Source of the DNA: Glaciimonas soli
GTDB lineage: Bacteria; Pseudomonadota; Gammaproteobacteria; Burkholderiales; Burkholderiaceae_D
NCBI RefSeq assembly: GCF_009497155.1
Contig: NZ_WINI01000001.1
Coordinates: 806,001-870,000 of the forward strand
Direction: 5' to 3'
DNA length: 64,000 nt
The translations under genes and the position numbers were made by a program. The notes under the pieces are model-generated. The model was not told the DNA's origin. It saw only the letters and a list, made by a program, of their open reading frames with translations, and ran no database searches. Each line of letters begins with the position of its first letter. Positions within the stretch are counted from its first letter, which is position 1. Below are positions 17,472-27,500 of the stretch, in pieces.

Positions 17472-19256
17472 TTAATATTGATAAGTCAAATTAAAGCCTA
17501 CCGAAGGTGTCGCCGTTTTAAACTGTGCAGGCTTATACAAGGCCCATCCAGAAAACACATCATAGGTAAAGCCCTTAAAGCCACCCCGCACACCCACAGT
17601 AGCACCAGCCAAGGTATCGCCTAATAAATACTGCACACTAGGTCCATACACCTTGCCGAAATCAACGCCAACATAAGCGGATTGCCCGGTATTGGCTATC
17701 GGCAGATCAAATTCATTGCGCAAATAGAACCCGCGCTCACCGGCTAAGGTCAACTCCCCATCAAAACCACGCACGGTATAGCGACCACCGATCGTAAATT
17801 GATCGGTCAGATACAGCGGCGAACGGGTATTCTGCCCTCGGAAAGTAGCGATGTATGTGAGCGGTTGATCGGCAATCTTGAACGGGACAGACAAGGTCGC
17901 ATCCACAGTTTGTATGGTGTACATAAAAGTCGGGTAATCCGATGGCCGATCATCAGCATTACTCTGCGCCCCCAGTAATGGACTACCCCAGCGATTAGCT
18001 AGTGTGAAATCAAGCTGCGCGTTACCGAAATAGTGTGTATGTACCCAGCCTAGTTCTACATAGGTGGTATTACGCTTTTGCACGCCGATTTCAGTATCAT
18101 CAATAAACGCATCGCTCCAACGTTTCCCCAGTTTGAGCTGCCAGCTATTTTTTTGGAATTGATCACGTTGAAATAACTGACTGACTTTAAATTCCAGACT
18201 TTGCGATTTGCCACTAGAGACATAATCCTCATTCGCACCAGCGATTTTTTGATGATAGGTATAGTCGCTCGCTGAGAGCGAATAATTCCAATATCCCATC
18301 GGCACTGCGTAATAGACATTACGCCCACCAGTACCGCGATCACCGCCGTGGCGATCTGCATCCGAGCTGATGCCAAGATTGAGAATGTCAGACAAGCCCA
18401 GTAAATTATTGATACCAAGACTCAGCCCAGCCTGCAATTGCCCTGTACCTTTAGCGCCGCTATTATCAAAATTAGCCGCCAGTGTCCAAGGTTTGCTACG
18501 TTTTACATCCAGTACTACATCGCTTTCACCAGGAACGTCAGTCGGCACAATTTCCATATTCACATCTTGATTAGAGACGCGCTTCATTTGCTCCAGACCT
18601 TGTTCCAGATCACGCAGATTGAGTAACTGACCGGCGCCGGTCGGAAACGCATTACGCGCAGCGCCGTAAAGTGACTGATCGGCAAAACGTATTGCATGAA
18701 TCACACCCGGCACCAAGGTCAAATGCATCACGCCAGTCGATAAGTCCTGTTCTGGAATACTGATGCGGGTGGTGCTATACCCTTTTTGCAAAATCAAATT
18801 AGTCAGACGTTCCACAATCAGATTTAACCCAACCTGCCCAACACAAGCGCCGTCATATTGCTGCAAATAATCTTGCGCAAAACGGAAGGGATCGAATGGC
18901 AATGCACTGGCACCGGCCAACTGTGCCGAGGAAGACAATTGCGGCGGCACCGCAAGCACAAACTGATGAATCGTAAAGCAGGGTGATTCGGTTGGTAGTG
19001 TCAGTGTATTCAGAGCTTTTGCGGAGGCAGCATTTTGCAAATCGACATTCGGCGCTTGCAATTGTTGCTGGCGTTGTAAAGCGTCTGTTTGACTGCGGCG
19101 TAGCTGATCTTGCTGTGCAGCATCCTCTGCTGCACGGCGACGTTGCTCTTCGCTGATGGCCTGGGTCTGGCTATGGGCGTTAGAGGTAATACCTGCGAAT
19201 AATAAGGTCGATGCAATACTTTGGGTAATGATGGAGAGTCTGAGTGAGTTTTTCAC
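17472..19256 (-). CDS. cdiB: Two-partner secretion transporter TpsB (ShlB/FhaC/CdiB family)
   Basis: 594 residues. A signal peptide is followed by a Gln/Arg-rich N-terminal helix (about 35-70), as in FhaC plug helices. POTRA domains of the ShlB type occupy about residues 90-260, and a 16-strand outer-membrane barrel makes up the rest. The conserved motif RYTVRGFDGE is near residue 485 and the last residue is aromatic (NLTYQY). It would export the large CdiA-type protein encoded upstream. The gene is the last of the cluster, so the order is exoprotein, immunity, accessory, transporter. That is the Burkholderia (bcpAIOB) order rather than the E. coli cdiBAI order. Confidence 0.93.
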   Translation of the reverse strand: MKNSLRLSIITQSIASTLLFAGITSNAHSQTQAISEEQRRRAAEDAAQQDQLRRSQTDALQRQQQLQAPNVDLQNAASAKALNTLTLPTESPCFTIHQFVLAVPPQLSSSAQLAGASALPFDPFRFAQDYLQQYDGACVGQVGLNLIVERLTNLILQKGYSTTRISIPEQDLSTGVMHLTLVPGVIHAIRFADQSLYGAARNAFPTGAGQLLNLRDLEQGLEQMKRVSNQDVNMEIVPTDVPGESDVVLDVKRSKPWTLAANFDNSGAKGTGQLQAGLSLGINNLLGLSDILNLGISSDADRHGGDRGTGGRNVYYAVPMGYWNYSLSASDYTYHQKIAGANEDYVSSGKSQSLEFKVSQLFQRDQFQKNSWQLKLGKRWSDAFIDDTEIGVQKRNTTYVELGWVHTHYFGNAQLDFTLANRWGSPLLGAQSNADDRPSDYPTFMYTIQTVDATLSVPFKIADQPLTYIATFRGQNTRSPLYLTDQFTIGGRYTVRGFDGELTLAGERGFYLRNEFDLPIANTGQSAYVGVDFGKVYGPSVQYLLGDTLAGATVGVRGGFKGFTYDVFSGWALYKPAQFKTATPSVGFNLTYQY

Positions 19257-19321
19257 GGAATGCTCTTTGTTTGAATGTGCAAAGGCATTCGCTTTATTGC
19301 GGCCTACTTGCGTTGGGTTGA

Positions 19322-19885
19322 TTAATGACAGGATTCAGCTTTGACTGCGGGTACAGGTTCAAGCATCACACCATCGGTTGTCGCGTGTATTTCGTTGATC
19401 ACTTGTTCACAGCGCGTTGGAGTTAACTCCAGGCTGACTTCGTAATCTTTACCAGCTTCGGGCGTAAACGTCGTGGCGAGTTTTCTGCATTCCAGAGAGT
19501 TATTGGTTCCCGGATTGCTGGAGAAACTACTGGTGATGGTGACTGGCTGTTGTGGCGTAATAGCGTATTCACGAAAAAATGCTTTGGATAGAAAACCATT
19601 TCTGGCCGATGGATGTTCGCTGTTGGGAGTTGCTGGCATACCGATACTTTTATTAGAAGCAGCGCCGACAAAAGAGGCGAAGGCATCGCCTATGCCACCG
19701 GATACGGTTTCGCTTTTACCACCGACGCAGGAACTGTTTTCATAGAGCTTTACACCGAAGCCGTTTTGGCCGAATAGACGGATTCTGGCGGTGTCGGCTG
19801 TTGGTGTGTTGGTTTCATCTGCTAATGAAAATTGGCATGTTAGGCCTAATATGAATAGGCATGTAATACGAGTATTTTTATACAT
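19322..19885 (-). CDS. Exported protein of unknown function in the CDI cluster
   Basis: 187 residues with a clear signal peptide (ITCLFILGLTCQFSLA). The mature part begins with a strand-rich segment (ARIRLFGQNGFGVKLYENSSC) and contains four cysteines after the signal peptide, including one four residues from the end. It is probably a periplasmic or surface protein with disulfides. I do not recognise the family. It lies directly upstream of cdiB, 65 bases away and on the same strand, so it may be an accessory of the secretion system. It could equally be an independent cargo gene. Confidence 0.7.
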   Translation of the reverse strand: MYKNTRITCLFILGLTCQFSLADETNTPTADTARIRLFGQNGFGVKLYENSSCVGGKSETVSGGIGDAFASFVGAASNKSIGMPATPNSEHPSARNGFLSKAFFREYAITPQQPVTITSSFSSNPGTNNSLECRKLATTFTPEAGKDYEVSLELTPTRCEQVINEIHATTDGVMLEPVPAVKAESCH

Positions 19886-20005
19886 TTAAATTGTTTTTCC
19901 TTTGCCAATGAGATACTTTTTAAGAGTGATATTTTGCATGCCACCCCATGGTTTCTTTTCCAATTTGCTATAGTTTCTTGAATACTTAGATTTAAGCCAG
20001 AAGGC

Positions 20006-20254
20006 TCAGACTTTAAAAGATGGCAAATGAAAGTAAGCGACAAGGCCAGCGACCAATAGCATAAGTAGCACTATTAATAAAAAAATGTAAAAGTCCTTAC
20101 GGGAGGTTGGTGCGCCAATTCCACTCAAATCGCCACTTAATAAAGCAAGAATAACCACAGCAACTGCCACAACCACCATTGTTGCTTTCGCCACTCCGCC
20201 AAAAAATATTTCGGCAAAACGTGTCCAGCGAGAGTGATGAAATTGTTGCTTCAT
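20006..20254 (-). CDS. Small 2-TM membrane protein, possible immunity protein
   Basis: 82 residues with two hydrophobic helices (about 22-41 and 55-76) and a basic N-terminus. Its ATG overlaps the stop codon of a short upstream frame (ATGA), the same coupling seen for the two other toxin-end/immunity pairs of this cluster. I do not recognise the family. From position, size and coupling I infer a membrane immunity protein left from an older toxin module, but an unrelated membrane protein is possible. Confidence 0.6.
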   Translation of the reverse strand: MKQQFHHSRWTRFAEIFFGGVAKATMVVVAVAVVILALLSGDLSGIGAPTSRKDFYIFLLIVLLMLLVAGLVAYFHLPSFKV

Positions 20255-20352
20255 TTTTTATTGTCTTCGCTTAGTTTCTTAGGCGTGTTTAATGAATCGA
20301 AGAACGCTTCGAGAACAGCAATTCTGTACTTGTTCGTCGCAGCACAATTCAT
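20251..20352 (-). pseudogene. Short C-terminal relic, possibly of a third toxin tip
   Basis: A frame of 33 codons from an ATG (open a little further upstream to tandem stops) ends in TGA overlapping the start of the next gene. It encodes a helical segment with NKYRIAVLEAFFDSLNTPKK. No ribosome binding site is seen. By its position between an immunity-type gene upstream and an ATGA-coupled membrane gene downstream, I read it as the remaining end of a lost coding region. It shows no clear similarity to the end of CdiA. Confidence 0.35.
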
Positions 20353-20373
20353 CTGTGCGTACTTGTTGATTTA

Positions 20374-20862
20374 TTACTGCTTATTTGCAAGCATTTTCAA
20401 ATCACTTCGTGAGCCAATCCCATACGATATGGCGTAACCACCTTTTGAGATAAAGTCTGCGCGAGCCCAATTATTGTCTGGGATTTTCACTCCTTCTGGA
20501 GCAGCATATATCAGTAGCGATGCTTCTCCACCACGAGATGGGAATCTGCATGCTATATAAATTGTTTTTTTACCTTGTGCCAATCTTCCAAAACAGCGCG
20601 TAGCTTTTACTAAAAGTTGTGTTGCCTGTTTTTGAGAGCTGTATATCGTAAGAACGGGTAAATCATCGCCTTGCAGTTTTAGACTCACTTGACTGACCTT
20701 CCAGTCAATAGGATTACGATCTTCATATATGTCATAAGTGCCGACCATCTCCATCATCGCGGCACTGGTTTCGCTGGGTGTCGGGAGTGTTTGTGTCGTA
20801 CACCCGCAGAGGAATAAAGTAGAGACGACGTAGATGCGTTTCATTATTTTTTTAAAGTTCAT
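20374..20862 (-). CDS. Lipoprotein of the CDI cluster (BcpO-like position)
   Basis: 162 residues. The signal peptide ends in a lipobox, LFLCGC, so the mature protein is lipidated. The rest is a beta-rich domain with the pattern WKVSQVSLKLQGDDLPVLTIY and a Cys pair near the middle. It overlaps the preceding 3-TM gene by ATGA, so the two are translationally coupled. Burkholderia bcpAIOB loci carry a small lipoprotein gene bcpO in this place. Sequence homology to BcpO is not claimed, and this protein is larger. It may assist immunity or secretion. Confidence 0.7.
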   Translation of the reverse strand: MNFKKIMKRIYVVSTLFLCGCTTQTLPTPSETSAAMMEMVGTYDIYEDRNPIDWKVSQVSLKLQGDDLPVLTIYSSQKQATQLLVKATRCFGRLAQGKKTIYIACRFPSRGGEASLLIYAAPEGVKIPDNNWARADFISKGGYAISYGIGSRSDLKMLANKQ

Positions 20863-21137
20863 GAAAAAATTAGAGCTAAAATGAATGTTGCTATGATCGC
20901 CATTGTGTATATGGTTCGTGCTTCTTGATTTTCGCCTTCTCCATAACTAAAGGGACCAACTCCGGGTAAATTTTTATTAAATCGAAAAGAAAAAATTACC
21001 CTGGTAATCCACGCTATTCCAATAATCCAGAACAGTAATTCTGGATATGCACGAGAAAAGAACAACGTCAGACATTTAATAAGTCCTGCAAAAAGAACTA
21101 GATAAGAAGCAATCAACCAAATTTTTTGAGATTTCAT
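20859..21137 (-). CDS. Second CdiI-like 3-TM immunity protein (orphan)
   Basis: 92 residues, three hydrophobic helices. It is a paralog of the candidate CdiI at 21291-21560: both share PF[AS]Y followed by GENQ, an Arg two residues on and a Tyr in the third helix, and both end in FS. Its ATG overlaps the stop of a toxin C-terminal relic (21134-21289), just as CdiI overlaps CdiA. I infer that it protects against the lost or displaced toxin whose end precedes it. It is coupled downstream to the lipoprotein gene. Confidence 0.75.
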   Translation of the reverse strand: MKSQKIWLIASYLVLFAGLIKCLTLFFSRAYPELLFWIIGIAWITRVIFSFRFNKNLPGVGPFSYGEGENQEARTIYTMAIIATFILALIFS

Positions 21138-21289
21138 TTTTTGAATCCCATGGAATTATTGGTTTGTTCTTTTGAGCGATTTATAAAAGCTTGCCAGCCA
21201 CCACCTAAATCTACTAATACTGTTACTCTGTTAGCCATAACTTCTGAAAGACCGCAAACACCTTTCAAGTATGATTGTAAGGTGGTGCA
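21134..21289 (-). pseudogene. Displaced C-terminal fragment of a second CdiA toxin
   Basis: A 51-codon frame without its own start. It encodes QSYLKGVCGLSEV, then RVTVLVDLGGGWQAFINRS. This aligns without gaps to the end of the neighbouring CdiA (QQYLQGVYGIGEA, RVITLIDLCGGWQAFVDRT), with about 21 identities in 39 positions by my count. It starts immediately after the cdiI stop codon and ends in TGA overlapping the ATG of the second immunity gene. It is the 3' stump of an older cdiA-CT pushed downstream when the present toxin module was acquired, and it is too short to be toxic alone. Confidence 0.85.
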
Positions 21290-21290
21290 T

Positions 21291-21560
21291 TCATGAAAAA
21301 ATCACAAAGAAAAATATACCGACCACTACAATGCAGTAGGTAACTCTACCAATTTGATTTTCTCCTTGGTTGTAAGCAAAAGGGGCTGGCAAATTCCAAT
21401 TTTTAAACACTGCATTTGTAATCCACACAGCCCAAGCAACTCCACAACTTAAAAATAATAATTGATCATATTGTTGACGAGTAAAAAAATATGCTCCCTT
21501 AACCATAAAAGCAATTCCGATCAAAACGAGCAATACCCGGAGTGCATTAATGCGATTCAT
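21291..21560 (-). CDS. cdiI: Candidate CDI immunity protein, 3-TM membrane protein
   Basis: 89 residues, with hydrophobic helices at about 7-25, 32-52 and 71-88. The loop before the third helix carries PFAYNQGENQIGR. Its ATG overlaps the cdiA stop by ATGA, the classical place of cdiI. A membrane immunity protein suggests that the toxin acts in or at the inner membrane, as with the EC93 CdiA ionophore toxin and its membrane CdiI. Most Burkholderia toxins of this class are nucleases with soluble immunity proteins. The family is otherwise unknown to me. Confidence 0.8.
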   Translation of the reverse strand: MNRINALRVLLVLIGIAFMVKGAYFFTRQQYDQLLFLSCGVAWAVWITNAVFKNWNLPAPFAYNQGENQIGRVTYCIVVVGIFFFVIFS

Positions 21561-24500
21561 TTTCCACCTCCAACCAGATCTTTAGCTTGTTGTTGAGTCC
21601 GATCTACAAATGCTTGCCATCCTCCGCATAAGTCTATTAAAGTGATAACACGACTTGCAGCAGCCTCACCTATTCCATACACACCTTGTAAGTATTGTTG
21701 GGCGGCTAATTGGACAGCTTCTTTTGCTACTGCATTTCCTGTTTTTCCATCTAAATAACCTGAGGCAACTCCAGATGTTGTGCCGATAATACCGGCCATC
21801 AGACCTATTGCACCTGTTGGATTCGCAAGTGCGGCATACGTTGCTCCTGTTCCAATGTCATCAAGAACCTTCTTATCCAATGCCTTCACGTACGCCGCAG
21901 TCTGTGGATCAGACATATCCAGATTATTTCCTAAGCATTCTGGTGTCGCGCACGAGAAGTATTTTGGAGCATATGTTTTCCCCTCGACTACAACCTGCTG
22001 CCCATAACGTCCTTGATCATCCAATGGAAGATTAGTCAGCGGATCACGCTTTTCAGTATTTGATTGCGCATTTTCCGGTTGCTTGATCGGCGCTTTAATA
22101 ATCACGCCTGCAATTTCTTTATCTACCGTACCGCTATTGATATACGGCGAATTTTTCTGGTCATTTGTTGCATAGAATAAATATTGCCCATTGCCGATAG
22201 ACAGGTTTGGAGTGCTCGCGGCATATTCTGATTGCAAAGTATGTAAGAACGCTTCCGCCTGTGCTGAGTAAGGTACATCGTAGCCAAAATTATAATCAAC
22301 CAAATTTTGCGCAGTATTCGCCAGCATAGATAAGGCACCTTGTATCTGTTCTGGTGTTGGGTTGTCGGTGTTGTACAGCTCTTTCGCAAAACGATTAGCA
22401 TTCTTTTTAATCATCTCGATTTCTGTTGGATGAAGTTGGCGATTGTTAGCCTCAACATTAACCCCAGCCGCAGCACCAGCACCACCTCCTACAGCTACGC
22501 CAATCGCTGCTGCTGTTACTTGCTCTAGACCTTGTCTCACAGCATCCGGCAAGCCCATGTTTTGGATTGCACTATCAATGACACTCATTGACTCAGCAGA
22601 AGCGAACGCACCAGCTGCCCCACCGACACCGCCGGTCAATGCACCAACACCAGTATGCAAGGCTACACGATACGCGCCACCTTCAGCCCATTTCGCAGCT
22701 TCGTCATAGTCTTTATTGGCAAGAGCTTCCTTTTGCTTGATATCAGCATAACTACCAATCTCTTTCGCCGCAGCCTGCCCAAACGCCGCAGTAATCTGAG
22801 CCTCAGACGTCACCTTATCTTTAAGCTGTTGTCCATCCCAGTTTTTACCGATGGAACCAGCATTGTCTACACCAACATCGTGGTTGATGCTGGCACCAGT
22901 TTGCTCGGCAGTTTGACCGATCAATTGCTGTTGTTTAGCATCGTCAGTGATGACGACTGTACCCGCACTGACGCCGCTATGGCTGGTGCCACTAGCATTG
23001 CCATCGGTACTGCTGAAGCCAGCAGAAGTGCCGGTGGCACCGCCGTTGAATTGCATCACACGATCTTTGCTACCACTTTGCGAACCATAACCACCGCCAA
23101 CGCTCACGCTGCTGGCATCGTAGTTGCTGTGATTTTCAATATCGCTTTGCGTCAAGGTTTGAGTAACTAATAGGTTTTTGTCTGGTGTAGCTGTGCTGGC
23201 AATCACACCACCTGTGAGATTGGTGTTGCCATTGACGTTCACAATAAAACCGCCATCGCCAGCTTTGATACCAGACTGTTCACCGACACTGGCGTAATCG
23301 CCGTTGACTTTGCTTTGTCCCGCATTGAAGCTGCCTGACGCACCGTAACCTATCGTGACACTGCCGCCGATGTTTTGGTCCTTACTATTGTAATTGCTGG
23401 TGTCTTGCAAACTGGTGATGTTGAGATTGCCCGAACCAGAGGTGCCGACATTGGCGAGCACTTGATTGGCACTGGCGACTGCGCCAATCAGATTGGTGTC
23501 ATGGCCGGATTCTATTATCAAATTATTACCCGCAGTGACATGGGTATTGACATTGGTGACATCGCTACCATCGGCATTACCACGGCTACCTGCCGCGTTG
23601 GCCGTGATACCAAACGCAAAGCCGTTGGAACCATAGGTCGCCGCAATACCAACCGCAGCACTGGAAGATGAGCTGGTGCTGTGTTGATCACTACTGCTTT
23701 GCGCTGCCTTCAAATTAATATCGCCATCAGCTTTGAGCAAGGCATTTTGACCGGCGGTGATATTACTGCCGATGACATTGATATTGCTGTCTTGTCCTGC
23801 ACCAGTGGCGGCGATGCTAACGTTGCCACCAGCAGTGACATTGGAACCGACCACAGCGCTGCTGGTTTGTTTGCTTTGGCTATCGCTCTTGCTGGAACCG
23901 ACGGTCAAGCTGACTGTGACCCCATCGGTTGGGTTTTGTGCGGCAGTGGCAGCATCGCCCGCAGCAGACACTGTTACTGCAGCAGCCAACGCCTTCATGC
24001 GTGGATCATCGGTTTTGCTCGATGCCGAATTCATCTGTTGTATGGTTTTTACGGCGGTGACGATAGGAGCGGATACGCCTAATGACAAGCCACTTTGCTG
24101 TGTATGATCCTTAGTGGTCGCTGTCATCGTGTCTTGCACCGCAGTGATATCGACTGTTTTGCCGGCGATGCCGATGTCGCCAGCAAGCGCGACAACATTA
24201 CTACCGGTCTGGGTATAAGCGTTACCGGCGGTAATTGTGACATTACCATTGGTCGAGCCGACGGTGCTGGCATTGTGCGTGGTGGCATCATAGGTTTGCT
24301 GATGGTCTTGCTCTTTGTTGCCCATGCTCACACTCATGCCGCTACTGGTAAGACCAGAAGTCTTTTCTTCTGAGCTACTGCTTTCCGATGCGGTGTTTTG
24401 GCTGGCAACGATGTTGACGTTGTTACCGGCAACCACGGCCACATCATGGGTGCCAACCACATTACTACCGATCACATTGACATCACGTCCGGCAACCACC

Positions 24501-27500
24501 TGGACGTTGTCGCCAGAAAGGGTAGAACCGACCGCTTGCGTACCTTGCTGTTGATCGGTGTAGTGGTAACTCGATGACGACAGCATCCCCTTGCTAGTAG
24601 TAGAAATTTCCTGATCTTTACTGCTGGTTTGCTCAGCCGATGCAATATTCACATCCCGTCCAGCGGCTGCGACCAGATTTTGATCGGCATTGACATAGGC
24701 AGCATTAGCGTTGATATCCTGACCTGCCGCTAACGTGACGTTGCCCCCAGATTGAATCGCTGTGCCGATAGCTTGCGTTTGGGTTTCGTTCAGGTGGTTT
24801 TTATTACCATAATCGACATTCGAGGTCGCTTGCGTGGTAACGGTGTTTAGATTGATATCCCGCCCCGCCACAAACGCCGCATCACCCGTGGTGTTAATCG
24901 CCGTGCCGGTCAGATTAATATCACGGCCACTTTGTATCGACAATTGATCCGCATTGACACTTGCCACCTGACTGATGCCAATGTTGGTGCCGTTTTTACT
25001 GGTGGCCGAACTGATCGTGCTGGCCATCGTCACATCGCGACCAGCCAGTATCCCAACGCGGTTGCCGGAGATCGTGCCGCCGTTGATCAGGTCGTTATCG
25101 GCCACTAACACCATAGTGCCGGTTTTAGCATCGCTGCTAATGGTGCCAGTATTGTTGATATCGGTCGCATGGATCAGCGTGTTATTCGACGATTGCAAGG
25201 TGCCGCCGTTTTGCAATGTGCCATTGATACTCAGGTCAATATTACGACCGCTCATGACAGAACCAGTCGGACTGACATCACCGGCGTCAAGTCGTGACAG
25301 ATACACCACTGGTACTAATACGCTTTGCGTTGTGCCATCAGGCAGGGTGATGTTTTGTGAGACCAGCCAGACGATGTCAGAGGTCAGGCTGTTCATTTGT
25401 TCAGCGCTTAAAGCGATGCCCGGTGTTAGCTGGAATTGCTGGGCGTAATTGATACCCGCATCCATCAACGCCTCGTATTGTTGCTCGTTGCTGGTGTAGT
25501 CGCCGAGGAAGCGTTTGCCGGTCAATTCGGTGATTTGCTGGTTGATCAGCGTTTGCTCGTAATATCCATCACCGAGGCGTTTTTGTGTCGCCATCGGATC
25601 AACACCAAGGCGACTCAACATGTAATCGCTGGAAATGAAATTGTTGTAGTTAGTGAACTTGGGGTCGGTTTCGATCAGATAACCGAGATTAGGATTCTGT
25701 GTGATCGGGAATAACTGACTGTTCGGTAGCGTCAGATTCGGCAACGGTTTGTCCGCTGTGCCGACGGTTTGGGTATTGCCGGATGTGCCGGTATTGCCAC
25801 CAGCCGAACCGCTTGCCCCGCCCACAGTCTGACCATTACCAGAGAGATTCTGCCCACCCTGATTGCCACCGATAGTGCTGGAGCCGGAAGAAGGCACGGT
25901 GCTGTTGCCGACACCGCTGCCGATGGCGCCGTTATCGCCTTGATTCGGTTTGGTTAAATCCAGCACTGTCCACACTGGCAACGCAAAGGTGGTGGTTGGC
26001 AACGCTACATCGTAAGCGGCGCCGTTATTGTCGTAAGTGTAGTGATTTTCATGCGGATGGCCGTCAACCCAGTGATAGTAATTCTCTCCGGCGGTCATCT
26101 GATTGGTGGTGACGACTTGACCATCCGCACCAATGTTATTGAGATCGCCGAGTTGTCCACCGAGCGTGCCACCAGCAATCATGGTGCTTTTGTCGTTGGT
26201 GACATTACCCGATAGGGTCATGTTGTTACCGGACGTGATCTGTCCTGGATCGCTGGAGGTGACCACGGTTTTTTGGACGATTTGCGTATAGTCCATTTTG
26301 TAGAATTTTTCGTAGCGCGAATTGCCCGGTAAGACCACTACGATACCGCCGTCACCACTGTCGCTCCAGGTGACATCGCTGGTGTCGTACCAGGTATTGC
26401 TATCCCAGGAGCGGTATTGCGTCACGTGTGTGGTGAGCGTGGGATCGATCACCAGATCAGTGGCGAAGTGATCGTTGCGATTGGTCAGATTGGCCGTTTG
26501 TAAGTTCAGATTATTGCCAGCATCTATCGTTGCCGAGGCATTCAAGATCGATGCGGAACTGTCTGTCGCTTTATGATTGGCATCCAAGGCACCACCGAAC
26601 GCCATATCGCCCAGACTGATGATGGTGGCGTGTTCACGGTTGACGATGGTGTTCGCCCCCAGATCGAGATCATTACGCGCGGCGATGATACCAGCCTGAT
26701 TGGTGGTACCGTCGGCGTTCAGGATGCCATCATTGGTAATGCTCTGCGCGCCAATAGCGACATCGTCACCATAAATACGACCTATGTTATAGACCGTATT
26801 GGATGCCTGAATCCACGTATTGCCATTGCCAGCATTGATCAATGCACCATATTGATTGGTGACATTGGCGGCACTTACATTCAGATTGCGCACCGCTTCC
26901 AGATTGCCTGCGTTGGTCAGGGTGCCGGTGGCGGCGAAACTGAGATCACGATTGGCGGTGAATTGATTGGCTGCGGTATTGGTGTAATCGCCTTGCAGGT
27001 TGATACTGGCATCTTGACCGGCGATGACTTTGCCGTCGCCGAGTATCGTGTTGGCATAGATCGTTGTGTTTTTATCGCTGCCAATATTCCCGGCAGTATT
27101 GGTGACAATCCCGCTGGTCGATAAGGCGATATTGCCACCATTCCCAGCAGTGTTGCCGATCTGGCCATTGGTATTGTCGATGCTGGCAACGGTTAAATTG
27201 GTATCGCCTGATGAGGCAATATTGCCAGCGCTATTATTCAGCGTTGCACCTGCCTGATTGACGGTGAGGTTTTGTCCGGCAAACAGCTTGCCCTGACTGT
27301 TGTTGATGTTGTTGGCGATTGCCAGAGTCAAGTCTGCAGCGGAGATGACTTGCCCTTGCTGGGTGTTGCTCAGATTGGTAGATGTCAGGGTGAGATTACC
27401 GTTACCGCCGATGGTGCCCGCATCGTTGGCGAGATTGCTGCCGCCATTGATGGCGGTAGATCCTGTGCCGCTGTTGGCGATGCGACCAGAGGTGTTATCG

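Noticed and set aside
19846-20043. 65-codon minus-strand frame overlapping the 187-residue exported protein
   Set aside because: It overlaps two better-supported genes and has no ribosome binding site.
20234-20437. 67-codon plus-strand frame with membrane-like sequence
   Set aside because: It is antisense to the toxin-relic/2-TM joint and overlaps coding ends on the other strand. The hydrophobicity is explained by the antisense of those codons.
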